DNA of 64,000 nucleotides, taken from Streptomyces sp. NBC_00285 (GTDB taxonomy: Bacteria > Actinomycetota > Actinomycetes > Streptomycetales > Streptomycetaceae). Below the pieces are notes generated by a model. It was not told the origin of the DNA. It was given only the letters and a program-made list of their open reading frames with translations, and did not search any database. Position numbers and translations under genes: made by a program. This document shows, piece after piece, positions 46,545-55,038 of this stretch (position 1 is the first letter of the stretch; every line of letters begins with the position of its first letter). The DNA is taken from assembly GCF_036174265.1 (NCBI RefSeq), contig NZ_CP108055.1, positions 5,642,001 through 5,706,000 on the forward strand, read 5' to 3'.

Positions 46545-48851
46545 ATGAAGCTGGCGCGTTTCTCGCCGCCAACCGCCGCAGCGCTGTTCCTGGGACTGAC
46601 GATTGCCATCGGTCCAGGCGCGGTCGACTCGTACGCGGCGTCGGATGTGCCACTGCCGATCGCGCACTTCGCGCACATGGTGGTGGATGCTCCGCACGGA
46701 CACCTGTTCATCAGCGGCGGCTCCGGCACCGACGGCATTCTCGTCACCGACCTCGACGGCGGGAACCCGACGATGATCAGTGGCGAGCCGGGGGTCACCG
46801 GTCTTGCCCTCTCCGACGACGGATCCGCTCTGTACGCGGCTCTGCCGGATCAGGACACGATCGCGGCGATCAGCACGGACAACCTGACGGAGGCTGCTCG
46901 TTACGGCACGGGCGCGGCCACCCGTCCGGACTCGCTGGCCGTCGCCGGGGGCACTCTCTGGTTCGGGTACGGCACGGCGGGCGTCGGCGGCATCGGATCC
47001 GTCGACGGGGCCGGCACGGTCACTCTGCGGCAGGGTGCTGGCAGTTGGGCAGCACCGCCCATGCTGGCGACGACCCCGACGCCCTCCGGTGTACTCGCGG
47101 CCGCCGCGCAGACGGGCGAAACCTCCGCCTTCGTCACGTACCAGGCCGAGGGCGGTGCGCTGACCCGGCAAGCCGCGAAGGCGCTGCCCTTCCCCGATCT
47201 CAGCGACCTCGCGGTCACCGCGGACGGGCAGCATCTGGCGGTTTCGTCAGAGCAGCACCCGAACGCGAGCACCCAACGGTTCCGAACCTCTGATCTCACA
47301 GCGGACGGGCAGTTCGCCGACTGGATGCACGCCACCGTCGCCGTGGCCCCGGACGGGACCATGGCCGGCGGCGACCGCGGCCTGTACACGTTTCCGGAAA
47401 CGGGCAAGGGCGACTACACCGAGTACAGCTACGCCGATCCGCTGCGCCTGGCCGCACACGGCCTTGCCTGGGCACCGGACGAGAGCCGGGTCTACGGCGT
47501 TGCCGTGGACGCCTCCGGGGGATCACCGACGCTCCACATCACTCGCACCCCGGAAACCGCGTGGGTCCGTCTCCTCGGAAGCTCGACCACCACTGCGCCG
47601 GCACCCGGCGAGGCCTATTCTTTCCGGGCGGGCTTCGATTCTCCCCTCAGCCTCAGTGCCGGAGAAACGATGATTCCGGGCACGGTACGGATCACCCGCT
47701 ACGACGACGCCGATCCGGACGGCGTGCTCATCCCGGACCCGACAACCACCCCGGCACGCGCGCCGGTCGACTTCTTCGGCTCCTACTACGTCGCCGGCAC
47801 CGCTCCCCTCACCGGCCCGCTGAGCTTCCGCGTCGACTACTCCGGAGGCGACCACTACGCCCCGGCAAGCCAGACCTTCGACATCCCCGTCGCGAAGTAC
47901 GCGCCCACGATGGCGCTGACTGCTCCCTCCGTCGGCGGCCGTGCCACACCGATGACCGTCACCGGGCAACTCACCTGGCCGCATGCGCACGTGGCGACCG
48001 GCGCGGTCCACGTCGTCAAGACCGACCTGGCACACCCCGTCGGCTACTCGGTGGGCACCGTGCCCGTCGCCGCCGACGGCAGCTTCACCTTCCACGACAC
48101 CCCGCAGACCGGCGGCGCGAACACATACGCCTTCACCTACGACGGCGGCACGTCCTACCTCCCGGTCACGGCGTCGGCGAAGGTACAGGTGTCCCGAGCC
48201 ACTCCGAGCCTGAGGGTGGCGACCGACGCGAAGTCGTACCACTCCGGCGCGACGGTCAAGGTCACCGCGCATCTGGGGACGACGTACAACTCACGCCTCG
48301 TGACGCTGTACGACCAGCCTGCGGGCAAGTCGCGGACACAGCTCAGGACCGGCAAGGTCGACGCGCACGGGAACCTGGTCGCGCACTTCAAGATCACCCG
48401 CAACACCGTCCTCAGCGCGGCCTTCGCCGGTGACTACCGCTACGAGCCCCGCACGGTGACCACCAGTGCGATCCTCACGCCGACGACCCGGACACAGATG
48501 CAGTGGCCGACGGGGACCACCCGCATCGGAGCCACCACCTACCAGGTCTTCTACAAGTCCGAAGTCAACATGGGGTTCAACGTCCAGGTCACCCCCCATC
48601 AGTCCGGCGGCTGCACGTCGGTGTACGTCGAGCACTACTACTCGGGAGCCTGGCACCAGGTGACTTCGCAGAGTTGCGTGCCCTTGTATGCCGACGGCTG
48701 GTACGGCTACGGCCGGGCTCTGAAGCTGTTCGTGAGCAAGGACCACTACCGCATCCGGGCTCACTACACGCCGCCGGCCAGGGGCGCACAAACCGGTAGC
48801 GCATGGAGCCAGTGGACCTACCTGACGGTCCGCCCCGGGAGCCCCTCGTGA
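46545..48851 (+). CDS. Large secreted propeller/Ig-like repeat protein
   Basis: 768-residue secreted protein. Signal peptide about 1-30. About 35-340 reads as a beta-propeller with DG-rich blades (DAPHGHLFISGG, TADGQHLAVSSE, WAPDESRVYGVAV). About 345-650 holds Ig-like repeats (YSGGDHYAPAS, YDGGTSYLPVTA, FAGDYRYEP recur). The last 110 residues form an extra domain (YQVFYKSEVNMGFNVQV, GSAWSQWTYLTV). Function unknown; probably adhesion or surface binding. ATG at 46545 taken; 46530 and GTG 46521 are in frame. Confidence 0.8.
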   Translation: MKLARFSPPTAAALFLGLTIAIGPGAVDSYAASDVPLPIAHFAHMVVDAPHGHLFISGGSGTDGILVTDLDGGNPTMISGEPGVTGLALSDDGSALYAALPDQDTIAAISTDNLTEAARYGTGAATRPDSLAVAGGTLWFGYGTAGVGGIGSVDGAGTVTLRQGAGSWAAPPMLATTPTPSGVLAAAAQTGETSAFVTYQAEGGALTRQAAKALPFPDLSDLAVTADGQHLAVSSEQHPNASTQRFRTSDLTADGQFADWMHATVAVAPDGTMAGGDRGLYTFPETGKGDYTEYSYADPLRLAAHGLAWAPDESRVYGVAVDASGGSPTLHITRTPETAWVRLLGSSTTTAPAPGEAYSFRAGFDSPLSLSAGETMIPGTVRITRYDDADPDGVLIPDPTTTPARAPVDFFGSYYVAGTAPLTGPLSFRVDYSGGDHYAPASQTFDIPVAKYAPTMALTAPSVGGRATPMTVTGQLTWPHAHVATGAVHVVKTDLAHPVGYSVGTVPVAADGSFTFHDTPQTGGANTYAFTYDGGTSYLPVTASAKVQVSRATPSLRVATDAKSYHSGATVKVTAHLGTTYNSRLVTLYDQPAGKSRTQLRTGKVDAHGNLVAHFKITRNTVLSAAFAGDYRYEPRTVTTSAILTPTTRTQMQWPTGTTRIGATTYQVFYKSEVNMGFNVQVTPHQSGGCTSVYVEHYYSGAWHQVTSQSCVPLYADGWYGYGRALKLFVSKDHYRIRAHYTPPARGAQTGSAWSQWTYLTVRPGSPS

Positions 48852-49303
48852 GACCCAACCGCTCGGGGCCGTCCAGCACCCGCAGCTGAGCCGAAGCGAA
48901 TCCGCACGGGTTGCTGGTGTTGCCGGACTGTTGGGGCGCGGTCGTTGTTGCAGTGCTTCGCACACTCGGCGCGGCAGTTGGATGCGCCGCGGCCGGGTCG
49001 TTGTGCCGGAGATCAGGGAGTACCCCTGGGCGCCGCTCAGGCAATGCGTTGGAGCGGCATTCGTCGAGGCGGTGCCGCCGTCGTGCTGGACAGGGCAGCC
49101 TGAGAGCTCAGACGACCTGCCGGTGCCAACGGCTGGAGGGAAACTGCAGGTCGGCGAGGACTGTGACAAGTGGGGTGGCGGAGGAACAACGGTCACCAGA
49201 CACTCGTGCCCTCAGCGTGCCCGAACGTCGGTCGCCTTGCGTGCCGGAAAACGCGACAGAGACCTCTGACCTGCAACAGCCCCAGGCCAAAGACCTGGGG
49301 CTT
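48852..49303. other. Gene-poor stretch at the edge of the plasticity zone
   Basis: No convincing gene. Near its end lie GTGCCCTCAGCGTGCCCGA (from 49207) and a hairpin (49280-49301) that are repeated with changes ahead of the second tRNA-like copy at 50481. Confidence 0.5.
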
Positions 49304-49352
49304 CAAGAAGAGCGGGTGACGAGAATCGAACTCGCACTCGCAGCTTGGGAAG
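49304..49352 (-). repeat. tRNA-Gly 3' fragment, copy 1 (att-like)
   Basis: 49 bp, 48 identical to 50481-50529. On the minus strand it reads as anticodon region (with TTCCCAA loop, anticodon CCC), T arm with GTTCGATTC, and acceptor 3' strand CACCCGCT of a tRNA-Gly. The 5' half is missing. Such 3' fragments are left by integrases at att sites. Confidence 0.7.
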
Positions 49353-49379
49353 GGATGGGCGCGGACCGTGGCCGCGCGA

Positions 49380-49417
49380 ATGTTGGTGGCGTATTCTTCT
49401 TTGTACATAACCAACAT
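49380..49417. promoter_or_regulatory. vapBC operator candidate
   Basis: Inverted repeat ATGTTGGT-N22-ACCAACAT spanning an AT-rich promoter-like segment, 27 bp upstream of vapB. Matches the usual autoregulation of toxin-antitoxin operons. Confidence 0.5.
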
Positions 49418-49443
49418 CACCCACTTCGTGCAGGAGGTGCCGC

Positions 49444-49665
49444 GTGTCCGTGACCCAGATCGACATCGACGACGACGCGCTGGAACGTGCCATGGCTTTG
49501 TCCAAGGTCAGGACCAAGAAGGAGGCAGTCAACCTCGCCCTGCACTTCTATGCCGAACAGCAGGAGCGTGCGGCGCGCATCAGCCGCCACTTTGAGCGTG
49601 CGCGTGAATGGGGTGCCGTCGAGGACGCGGAGCGTCTGCACCGGGCGGAGAAGAACAGCTCGTGA
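49444..49665 (+). CDS. vapB: VapB-family antitoxin
   Basis: 73-residue antitoxin. N-terminal ribbon-helix-helix-like part (MSVTQIDIDDDALERAMALS, then TKKEAVNLALHFY) binds DNA; the C-terminal helix (QQERAARISRHFERA) should wrap the toxin. GTG start behind a perfect AGGAGGTG. Its stop overlaps the vapC start (GTGA), typical of the pair. Confidence 0.88.
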   Translation: MSVTQIDIDDDALERAMALSKVRTKKEAVNLALHFYAEQQERAARISRHFERAREWGAVEDAERLHRAEKNSS

Positions 49666-50072
49666 TCTACCTGCTCGACACCTCCGGCCTGGTGCGGCTG
49701 CTCCGCGATCCGAAACTGCAGTCGGCCTGGTACGACGCGATCGACGCCGGGGTCATCGCATCCTGCTATGTGCAGCGCGCCGAGTTCCTCCACAGCGCCC
49801 GGAACGGACGCGAGTACGACGAGATCACGGAGATGTTCACCGACCTCTACCCCGATGCGGCCGTACCGAAGAACGCGGGGCGCTGGATCGGCGCGGTGCA
49901 GCACCGTATGGCCCGGGCCGGAGGGCATCGCAGTGCCTCGGCGGTGGACCTCGTCATCGCCGCGACCGCAGCCCATCACGGACTGGCTGTCCTGCACGGC
50001 GATGCCGACTACCGCGCCATTGCCCGGCACGCATCCGACCTGACCGAGCACAACATCCACGACATCGCCTGA
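49662..50072 (+). CDS. vapC: VapC-family PIN-domain toxin
   Basis: 136-residue PIN-domain ribonuclease. Metal-binding acids at Asp6 (YLLDTSG), Glu41 (QRAEFLH), Asp96 (SAVDLVIAATA) and Asp114/Asp116 (HGDADY). It cleaves RNA until neutralised by VapB. GTG at 49662 overlaps the antitoxin stop. The pair lies between two tRNA-Gly fragments and may have arrived with a lost integrative element. Confidence 0.9.
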   Translation: MIYLLDTSGLVRLLRDPKLQSAWYDAIDAGVIASCYVQRAEFLHSARNGREYDEITEMFTDLYPDAAVPKNAGRWIGAVQHRMARAGGHRSASAVDLVIAATAAHHGLAVLHGDADYRAIARHASDLTEHNIHDIA

Positions 50073-50480
50073 GAGGTTTCCACCGTGCCTGCGTCAGGCG
50101 AGGATGGCGGACCATGTCGTCATGCCGGAGAACACGGAGCATCGCCCGGGTGCCGCCCGATCCGTCGCTTTCCGCTATGGCGTGCTCGGCGAAGTCCTGC
50201 CTGCTGGGCAGGAGTTCGGCAATCGGTAGGGCTGCGGCGTCCGTAAACGCCATCCGTCTCTCCGAGGGGACGGACAAGCTGAGGGCTCACTGACGTGGCC
50301 GATGGGGCGGGCACAGCGAAATCGCAGGTCCATGGCACCTTTCGGGGTCCGAAACGGTGAGCCTGCCATGGCCACCGAGAACTCGTGCCCTCCACGTGCC
50401 CGATCTTCGTGCGTCTTCAGACAGGTCTCCGCCGGAAAGTCCCCGCCAACAGACAAGCCCCAGGTCGCTGACCTGGGGCT
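50073..50480. other. Gene-poor stretch, repeat of 49207 region
   Basis: No supported gene. ACTCGTGCCCTCCACGTGCC (50391-50400 region) and the hairpin GCCCCAGGTC...GACCTGGGGC repeat the layout ahead of copy 1, giving an imperfect duplication of about 150 bp. Confidence 0.5.
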
Positions 50481-50529
50481 CAAGAAGAGCGGGTGACGAG
50501 AATCGAACTCGCACTCTCAGCTTGGGAAG
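50481..50529 (-). repeat. tRNA-Gly 3' fragment, copy 2 (att-like)
   Basis: Second copy of the tRNA-Gly 3' half, with the full anticodon stem (CAGCTTCCCAAGCTG on the minus strand). Upstream of this the sequence is not tRNA-like, so neither copy is a working gene. Confidence 0.7.
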
Positions 50530-51181
50530 CTGAGGTGTTTTGGGCCTGCTGGGCGCCTGACCTGCGGACGACTGTGCGGGACTGCTTCAACGTCGGCGTT
50601 CACTACCCGCCATTCCCGGCGGCTCCCCGCTCCACCTGGCACGGATCTGGCACGGCTCTGAGTGGCGAGGCAGCCGACCCTTGTCGCACCCCGGGTCGCG
50701 GCCTTTACCGTGCGGACGACCTCACCGCTCAACAGGTTATGCCTTCTGATCCGTAGCTCTGGAGAGATCGGTCAGTGGCGGTCATACAGGCCACTCTTGG
50801 TCTTCATCCTGACACCGCAGGTCACGGGGCTGGTGTGTGCCTGTGGTGTTTGTGCGACGTGTTCACCGACCGCGAGCGGCACAGACCGTGGGTTCGCCGG
50901 TGGCCACTTGGGCGGACTTTCTCACAGTCGGGTGTCATTTCCGTCTGTCGGACAGCTGTGATCCGGCTGTGAGGCCATTGCCATGGACGACCGGTTTCTT
51001 GGTGGCACCGGGGCGAATGGCCCCGGGAACCGGAATGAGCCAACGAGCAGGGTTTCCCGGCCGTCTGCGGTCGGTGAACAAACGCTGCTCCGAGGAACAA
51101 CCCGCGACCACGTCGTCCGGCGTCGAGTACGCCGCCGGGACACAAGGTCTGGAACCCGTCTCACAACAACAGGAGTGAACT
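50530..51181. other. Gene-poor stretch
   Basis: Contains TGGCACGGATCTGGCACGG near 50638, a type of repeat often seen beside integrase genes. No coding sequence can be supported. Confidence 0.45.
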
Positions 51182-51277
51182 GTGTCTCCTTTCTCCGAGA
51201 AGTCCGCCAACGGCAAGCGTGCTGTCCTGAGCCAGGGCGGTTGCAAGTTCCGGGATTGGGTGGATCGTCCGCGTTGA
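51182..51277 (+). pseudogene. Gene start interrupted by IS end
   Basis: GTG at 51182 with AGGAG 6 bp upstream opens a short frame (MSPFSEKSANGKRAVLS). At 51233 it runs into an ISAs1-like terminal repeat and stops at 51277. The original gene's remainder is not seen nearby. Confidence 0.45.
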
Positions 51278-51412
51278 GCGGGAGTTGACGCAGCAACAGC
51301 ACAGGCACGAGACCGGTGATCATCAGGGTGTCTACGCCAGCTGATCACATCGAGGTCCCGTGCCTGCCGCTCCATCCTCCCTGCCGCCCTGGCGAAACTG
51401 GGCCCCCTTCAC
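51233..51412 (+). mobile_element. ISAs1-like left end with transposase N terminus
   Basis: Starts with CAGGGCGGTTGCAAGTTCC, similar to CAGGGCGGCTTCAAGTTCC at 54344. A GTG at 51360 opens a frame reading VPAAPSSL; with a frameshift it continues ALAKLGPL, as in ISAs1-family transposases. Truncated where the regulator fragment begins. Confidence 0.5.
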
Positions 51413-51559
51413 CATCACCACAGCTGGTGGCCGCCGAACGGCGTTGAGCAGCCGATCGAGTTCGTGGCGGCGTCCGACGAACGCGAAACCCCGTCCGAAG
51501 CCCGCAGCACCACACTGGTCAGCCGTCCCGGCCATCCCGTCACTGTCCTCCACGGACAC
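51332..51559 (-). pseudogene. N-terminal fragment of LuxR/AAA regulator
   Basis: Contains FVGRRHELDRLLNAVRRPPA then VVMVKGA, the beginning of the ATPase domain in large LuxR regulators. It stops before the Walker A loop is complete, at the junction with ISAs1 DNA. A non-functional remnant. Confidence 0.6.
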
Positions 51560-51728
51560 TGCTGCCGTGCGCCAATACCCATCCTGGCGGCGTACATACC
51601 CACTCTAAGCGGCCCCCATTGTTCCGTCCGGCCGGTACCGGCAGCGTCGGACATGCGCCCCCGGGCAACGTGCGTCCCGGCCGAGGCGCATCCCCGTGCA
51701 GGGCGCGTGCCCAGGCAGAGAAGGAAAG

Positions 51729-53243
51729 ATGGGTCGTCCCGAGAAACCGCTGGATCCCGGCGAAGGTCCCGTTCAGCGCTTCGCGAGCGAACTGCGTGCG
51801 CTGCGGAGCGACGCCGGCAGCCCCACCTACCGTTCGATGGCGTGCCGTGCCCACTACTCCCCCACCGCGCTGGCCCAGGCCGCCGCGGGCGACCGGCTGC
51901 CGTCCCTGGCCGTGGTCGTGGCCTTCGCCCGGGCCTGTGGCGGGAATCCGGACGAATGGCAGCAACGGTGGTCGCGGGCCGCCGAGGAGTCGGCCGCGTT
52001 CCGGGACGACGACGTCGCCCTGTCGCCCTACCGGGGGCTGGAGCGGTTCGAGAGTGAGCAGCGGCACCTGTTCTTCGGGCGCGACCGTGTGGTGGACAGC
52101 CTGCTCGACCTCATACGCACGAAGCGGTTCGCCGCGCTGTCCGGACCGTCGGGCAGCGGGAAGTCCTCGCTGCTGCGCGCCGGCCTGCTGCCGGTCCTGC
52201 GAGATGCCGCGCGGTGCGCCGGACACCCGGTCACCGTCCACCTGATCACGCCGGGACCGCGGCCGGCGACCACGTACGAGCAGCTGCTGTCGCCCGGCGC
52301 CGACGACCCGGAACGCTGGATCGTCGTCGACGAGTCCCACGAGCTGGGCACGCCGGTGCCGGACCTGGACGAGCGGCTGCGGTTCGTCGAGCTGCTGGTG
52401 GCCGCGCGGCGACCGGAATCGCGGCTGAGGGTGGTCCTCAACCTCAGGCCGGACTTCCTGTGGTGGTGCCCGCGTCGGACACCCTGGCTCGACGCACTGA
52501 CCGACTGCACCGTGCGGATGCCGGGGATGACGTCGGCGGAGCTGCGCGAGGCGATCGTCCGCCCGGCGGCGGCTGCCGGGCTCGCCGTGGAACGTGATCT
52601 CACGGCCCGGCTGATCGACGACTTCCTCGGGCAGCCCACCATGCTGCCCATGCTCTCGGACGCGTTGCTGCGCGTCTGGTGCCGCCGACGCGGCCGGGTG
52701 CTCACCCTGACCGACTACGAGGAGACGGGCGGGGTGCAAGGCTCCCTCGCCACCACCGCGGAGGAAATGTTCGACCGGCTGTGCGCCCGGCAGCGGCTCA
52801 CCGCGCGCAGGGTGCTGCGCCGTTTTGTCGCCCCCGACGAGAACCGCTCCTACGTGCGCCGGCCGGTGCGGCCGTCCGAGCTGCGCGCGTTCGAGGACCG
52901 GGAGACGCGGCCGGTGCTGAACACGCTGGTCGGCGCCCGGCTCGTCACACTCGGCGAGAACTCCGCGGAGCTCACCCACGACGCCGTGATCAGCGAGTCT
53001 CCCAGGCTGCGTCGGTGGCTGGAGGAGGACCGCGAGCGCCTGCTGCACCACCGGTATCTGACCGAGGCGGCGGGAGCCTGGCAGGAGCTCGGTCACGACG
53101 AGTGCGACCTCTATCGCGGCAAGCGCCTCGCCATCGCGGAAAGCCTTTTCCTCAGCTGTCAGGAACCCGACGAGCTGACCGGTCTGGAACGCGAGTTCCT
53201 CACCGCTTCCCGCCACGCTCAGGGGCACCGCCACGCCGCGTGA
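51729..53243 (+). CDS. XRE-STAND NTPase lacking WD40 repeats
   Basis: 504-residue protein. N-terminal helix-turn-helix (about 15-80, TYRSMACRAHYSPTALAQAA) joined to a novel STAND-type NTPase domain beginning PYRGLERFESEQRHLFFGRD. Walker A GPSGSGKSSLLRAGLL (about 140-155), Walker B-like RWIVVDESHELGTP. The winged-helix part extends to about 430. Family members in Streptomyces usually continue into many WD40 repeats; this one stops after REFLTASRHAQG. ATG at 51729 behind AAGGAAAG. May be a shortened signalling or defence switch. Confidence 0.82.
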   Translation: MGRPEKPLDPGEGPVQRFASELRALRSDAGSPTYRSMACRAHYSPTALAQAAAGDRLPSLAVVVAFARACGGNPDEWQQRWSRAAEESAAFRDDDVALSPYRGLERFESEQRHLFFGRDRVVDSLLDLIRTKRFAALSGPSGSGKSSLLRAGLLPVLRDAARCAGHPVTVHLITPGPRPATTYEQLLSPGADDPERWIVVDESHELGTPVPDLDERLRFVELLVAARRPESRLRVVLNLRPDFLWWCPRRTPWLDALTDCTVRMPGMTSAELREAIVRPAAAAGLAVERDLTARLIDDFLGQPTMLPMLSDALLRVWCRRRGRVLTLTDYEETGGVQGSLATTAEEMFDRLCARQRLTARRVLRRFVAPDENRSYVRRPVRPSELRAFEDRETRPVLNTLVGARLVTLGENSAELTHDAVISESPRLRRWLEEDRERLLHHRYLTEAAGAWQELGHDECDLYRGKRLAIAESLFLSCQEPDELTGLEREFLTASRHAQGHRHAA

Positions 53244-53262
53244 CCACAACGCGTAGACGCAG

Positions 53263-53306
53263 CTGAAGGGGGTGTGACCGCCGTGCGGCGGTCACACCCC
53301 CTTCAG
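53263..53306. terminator. Bidirectional terminator
   Basis: Perfect 20-bp stem (53263-53282 with 53287-53306) and a GTGC loop, between the convergent STAND and RNase genes. Confidence 0.8.
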
Positions 53307-53311
53307 ATGTG

Positions 53312-53845
53312 CTAGCTCCGTCCCGCGTAGTGGAACGTCGAGTAGTGGTCGTTGGTCCAGAACAGGTCGCCGGTACCGATCGCCCTGACGATCCGGTTGG
53401 CGTCACGCCGGGGAACCACGTCGTCCCGCTGACGGTCGTAGATGGTCGTGTTGTACTCCTGGAAGGTCCCCGTGTACCCATGGCTGGAGCTGGGGGCGTC
53501 CGGGCCGTTCATGAAGTTGATGAGGCCCTGGTCGCGGTCGTAGAACCGGCCGCCGGTGAAGACGAAGTCGGAGTGGGTAACCCCGTTGCTGTCAGTCCAG
53601 TGGGCCGCCTCGATCCACTCCCGGTCACCGAGGTTGCGCCAGTTCGGCCATCCCATATTCTCCCAGAAGTCGATGCCCAATTCCATGTTGCTCGGCGGAT
53701 TCTGGGTGTGCTGGGCACTACCCCCGACCGGCGCCGGCTGCGCGGAGGCGACACCGGGGGCGGCGACACCTATTCCCAGGGCGAGCGTGGAGGCGACGAA
53801 GCCCACGGCGAACGCACGCCTGCTCTTGACAACGAGGTTCTTCAT
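53312..53845 (-). CDS. Secreted ribonuclease (RNase Sa/barnase-like)
   Basis: 177-residue secreted protein. Signal peptide about 1-36. The C-terminal part (about 92-177) matches microbial guanyl RNases: FVFTGGRFYDRDQGL, TGTFQEYNTT with the catalytic Glu130, RRDANRIVRA with the active-site Arg, and NDHYSTFHY with the catalytic His167. The central region WENMGWPNWRN is additional. No barstar-like inhibitor gene is adjacent. ATG at 53845. A broken inverted copy lies at 54562-54702. Confidence 0.82.
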   Translation of the reverse strand: MKNLVVKSRRAFAVGFVASTLALGIGVAAPGVASAQPAPVGGSAQHTQNPPSNMELGIDFWENMGWPNWRNLGDREWIEAAHWTDSNGVTHSDFVFTGGRFYDRDQGLINFMNGPDAPSSSHGYTGTFQEYNTTIYDRQRDDVVPRRDANRIVRAIGTGDLFWTNDHYSTFHYAGRS

Positions 53846-54260
53846 GCTGATCGGATTCTCTTTCACTTGCCGTTCCGCCGTGTTCGGCGGCTTACGGCAA
53901 ATCCTCACATCCGAGCAATTGTCCAGCTATCCCCTGCCGATTGGTGTGGACAACCTCCTGCCCGACACTGCGAGACAGTCGACACACGCACGGCACGAAA
54001 GACCCCTGCGGAAGTAGTACCGCCCCCCATCGCCGTCTTCCTCGGCCCCGCAATGGGGTTCCCGGCCTCCGGGCCCGGCATGACTGCTCCCCCCTGTCGA
54101 TCATGATCTGGGGGTGGTGTCACCGGTGCCGGGCGCTGGCAGACCGCTGACTAGGGGCATGACCACCGGTTCTTCTGGGACTTGGGAGGCTCTTCGTAAT
54201 GTGGATGCCGGCAGCTGGTGCCGCAGGTGAGGCCGGGACGGGTACGACCGGAGAGTGCAC

Positions 54261-54343
54261 GTGATCGACATCAGCGAAATCGGCGCTTTCCTCGGCCTGG
54301 ACGCCGGCAAAGGCGAACACCACGCCACCGCCCTGACCCCGGT
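54261..54343 (+). mobile_element. IS110-family transposase N-terminal fragment
   Basis: GTG at 54261 begins VIDISEIGAFLGLDAGKGEH, the start of IS110-type DEDD transposases. It is cut at 54343 by the ISAs1-like end, so an ISAs1 element inserted into the IS110 copy. Confidence 0.65.
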
Positions 54344-54560
54344 CAGGGCGGCTTCAAGTTCCCGGTAGAAGCGGGCTGTCGGTGATGCCCCAGATCCAGA
54401 TGGCGTGTTCGGGTGCGTCCCGGATCGCTCGGGTGGTCTTGGCGATGTTGTCCGCTCCCAGCGCCGCAGTCTGCCGATGGCCAGGTTCCGCAGAGCGGCC
54501 ATCGCCCGCGGCGCGCTGCCGGTGTGGACGGTGGAGGCGTCCTCGGCGAACACCACATCA
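54344..54560 (-). mobile_element. ISAs1-like transposase C-terminal fragment and right end
   Basis: The minus strand reads VVFAEDASTVHTGSAPRAM then AALRNLAIGRLR, the C terminus of ISAs1-family transposases, and after a frameshift GADNIAKTTRAIRDAPEHA. Ends in the terminal repeat CAGGGCGGCTTCAAGTTCC (54344). Confidence 0.65.
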
Positions 54561-54561
54561 C

Positions 54562-54702
54562 AACACGACCGTGTACCACCAGCAGGTGAACTCCGCCATC
54601 CCCAGGCGCGACGCCAACCGGATCGTCCGGAACATCCGGACCGGCGACGTGTTCTGGACGGACGACCACTACGGCAGCTTCCACTACATGGGCCGTCACT
54701 GA
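54562..54702 (+). pseudogene. 3' fragment of RNase gene, inverted
   Basis: 46 residues starting NTTVYHQQVNSAIPRRDANR and ending HYGSFHYMGRH, very similar to the last part of the RNase at 53312-53845 but on the opposite strand. The catalytic Glu region is missing; the joint lies at the ISAs1 fragment. Remnant of a second RNase gene. Confidence 0.7.
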
Positions 54703-55038
54703 CGCCAACGGACGGGAGGGCCGAGCCCTGCTCGGCCCTCCCCTCGTTGTCGATCGGGCTGCGAGCCCTTTGCAGGGCCGGCTCACCCAGGGATTCCGGG
54801 TGCGGCCTTTCCGGTTCGTGGCCGGGCAGCATCTCCGCGGTGGGTCGTGCGGCATGTCCGCGATACGCGGCAGTTCCTGGGCGAGGGTCCGGCGCAGGAC
54901 GCCGGCCGACGGATACCGGCCGGGTCTGGGCAGAGAGCGCTGCCGGGCGAAGGCATCGTGCCCGTCCCGGCGCCTTCGAGGCCGCTCACCACCTGGGCGG
55001 CGCATGGCGGCAGCCGGGCGGTGACGGCCGTCCACGGC
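54703..55038. other. Intergenic region, no supported gene
   Basis: 336 bp between the RNase fragment and the STAND-OmpR gene stop. Contains a partial inverted repeat after 54710 that may terminate transcription. No gene. Confidence 0.4.

Noticed and set aside
50481..50560. Complete tRNA-Gly gene
   Set aside because: Only the anticodon arm, T arm and acceptor 3' strand are present. The sequence where the D arm and 5' acceptor strand should be does not fit.
50837..51178. 113-residue frame between tRNA fragment and ISAs1 end
   Set aside because: No family, no ribosome site and no codon bias; the region looks like eroded mobile DNA.
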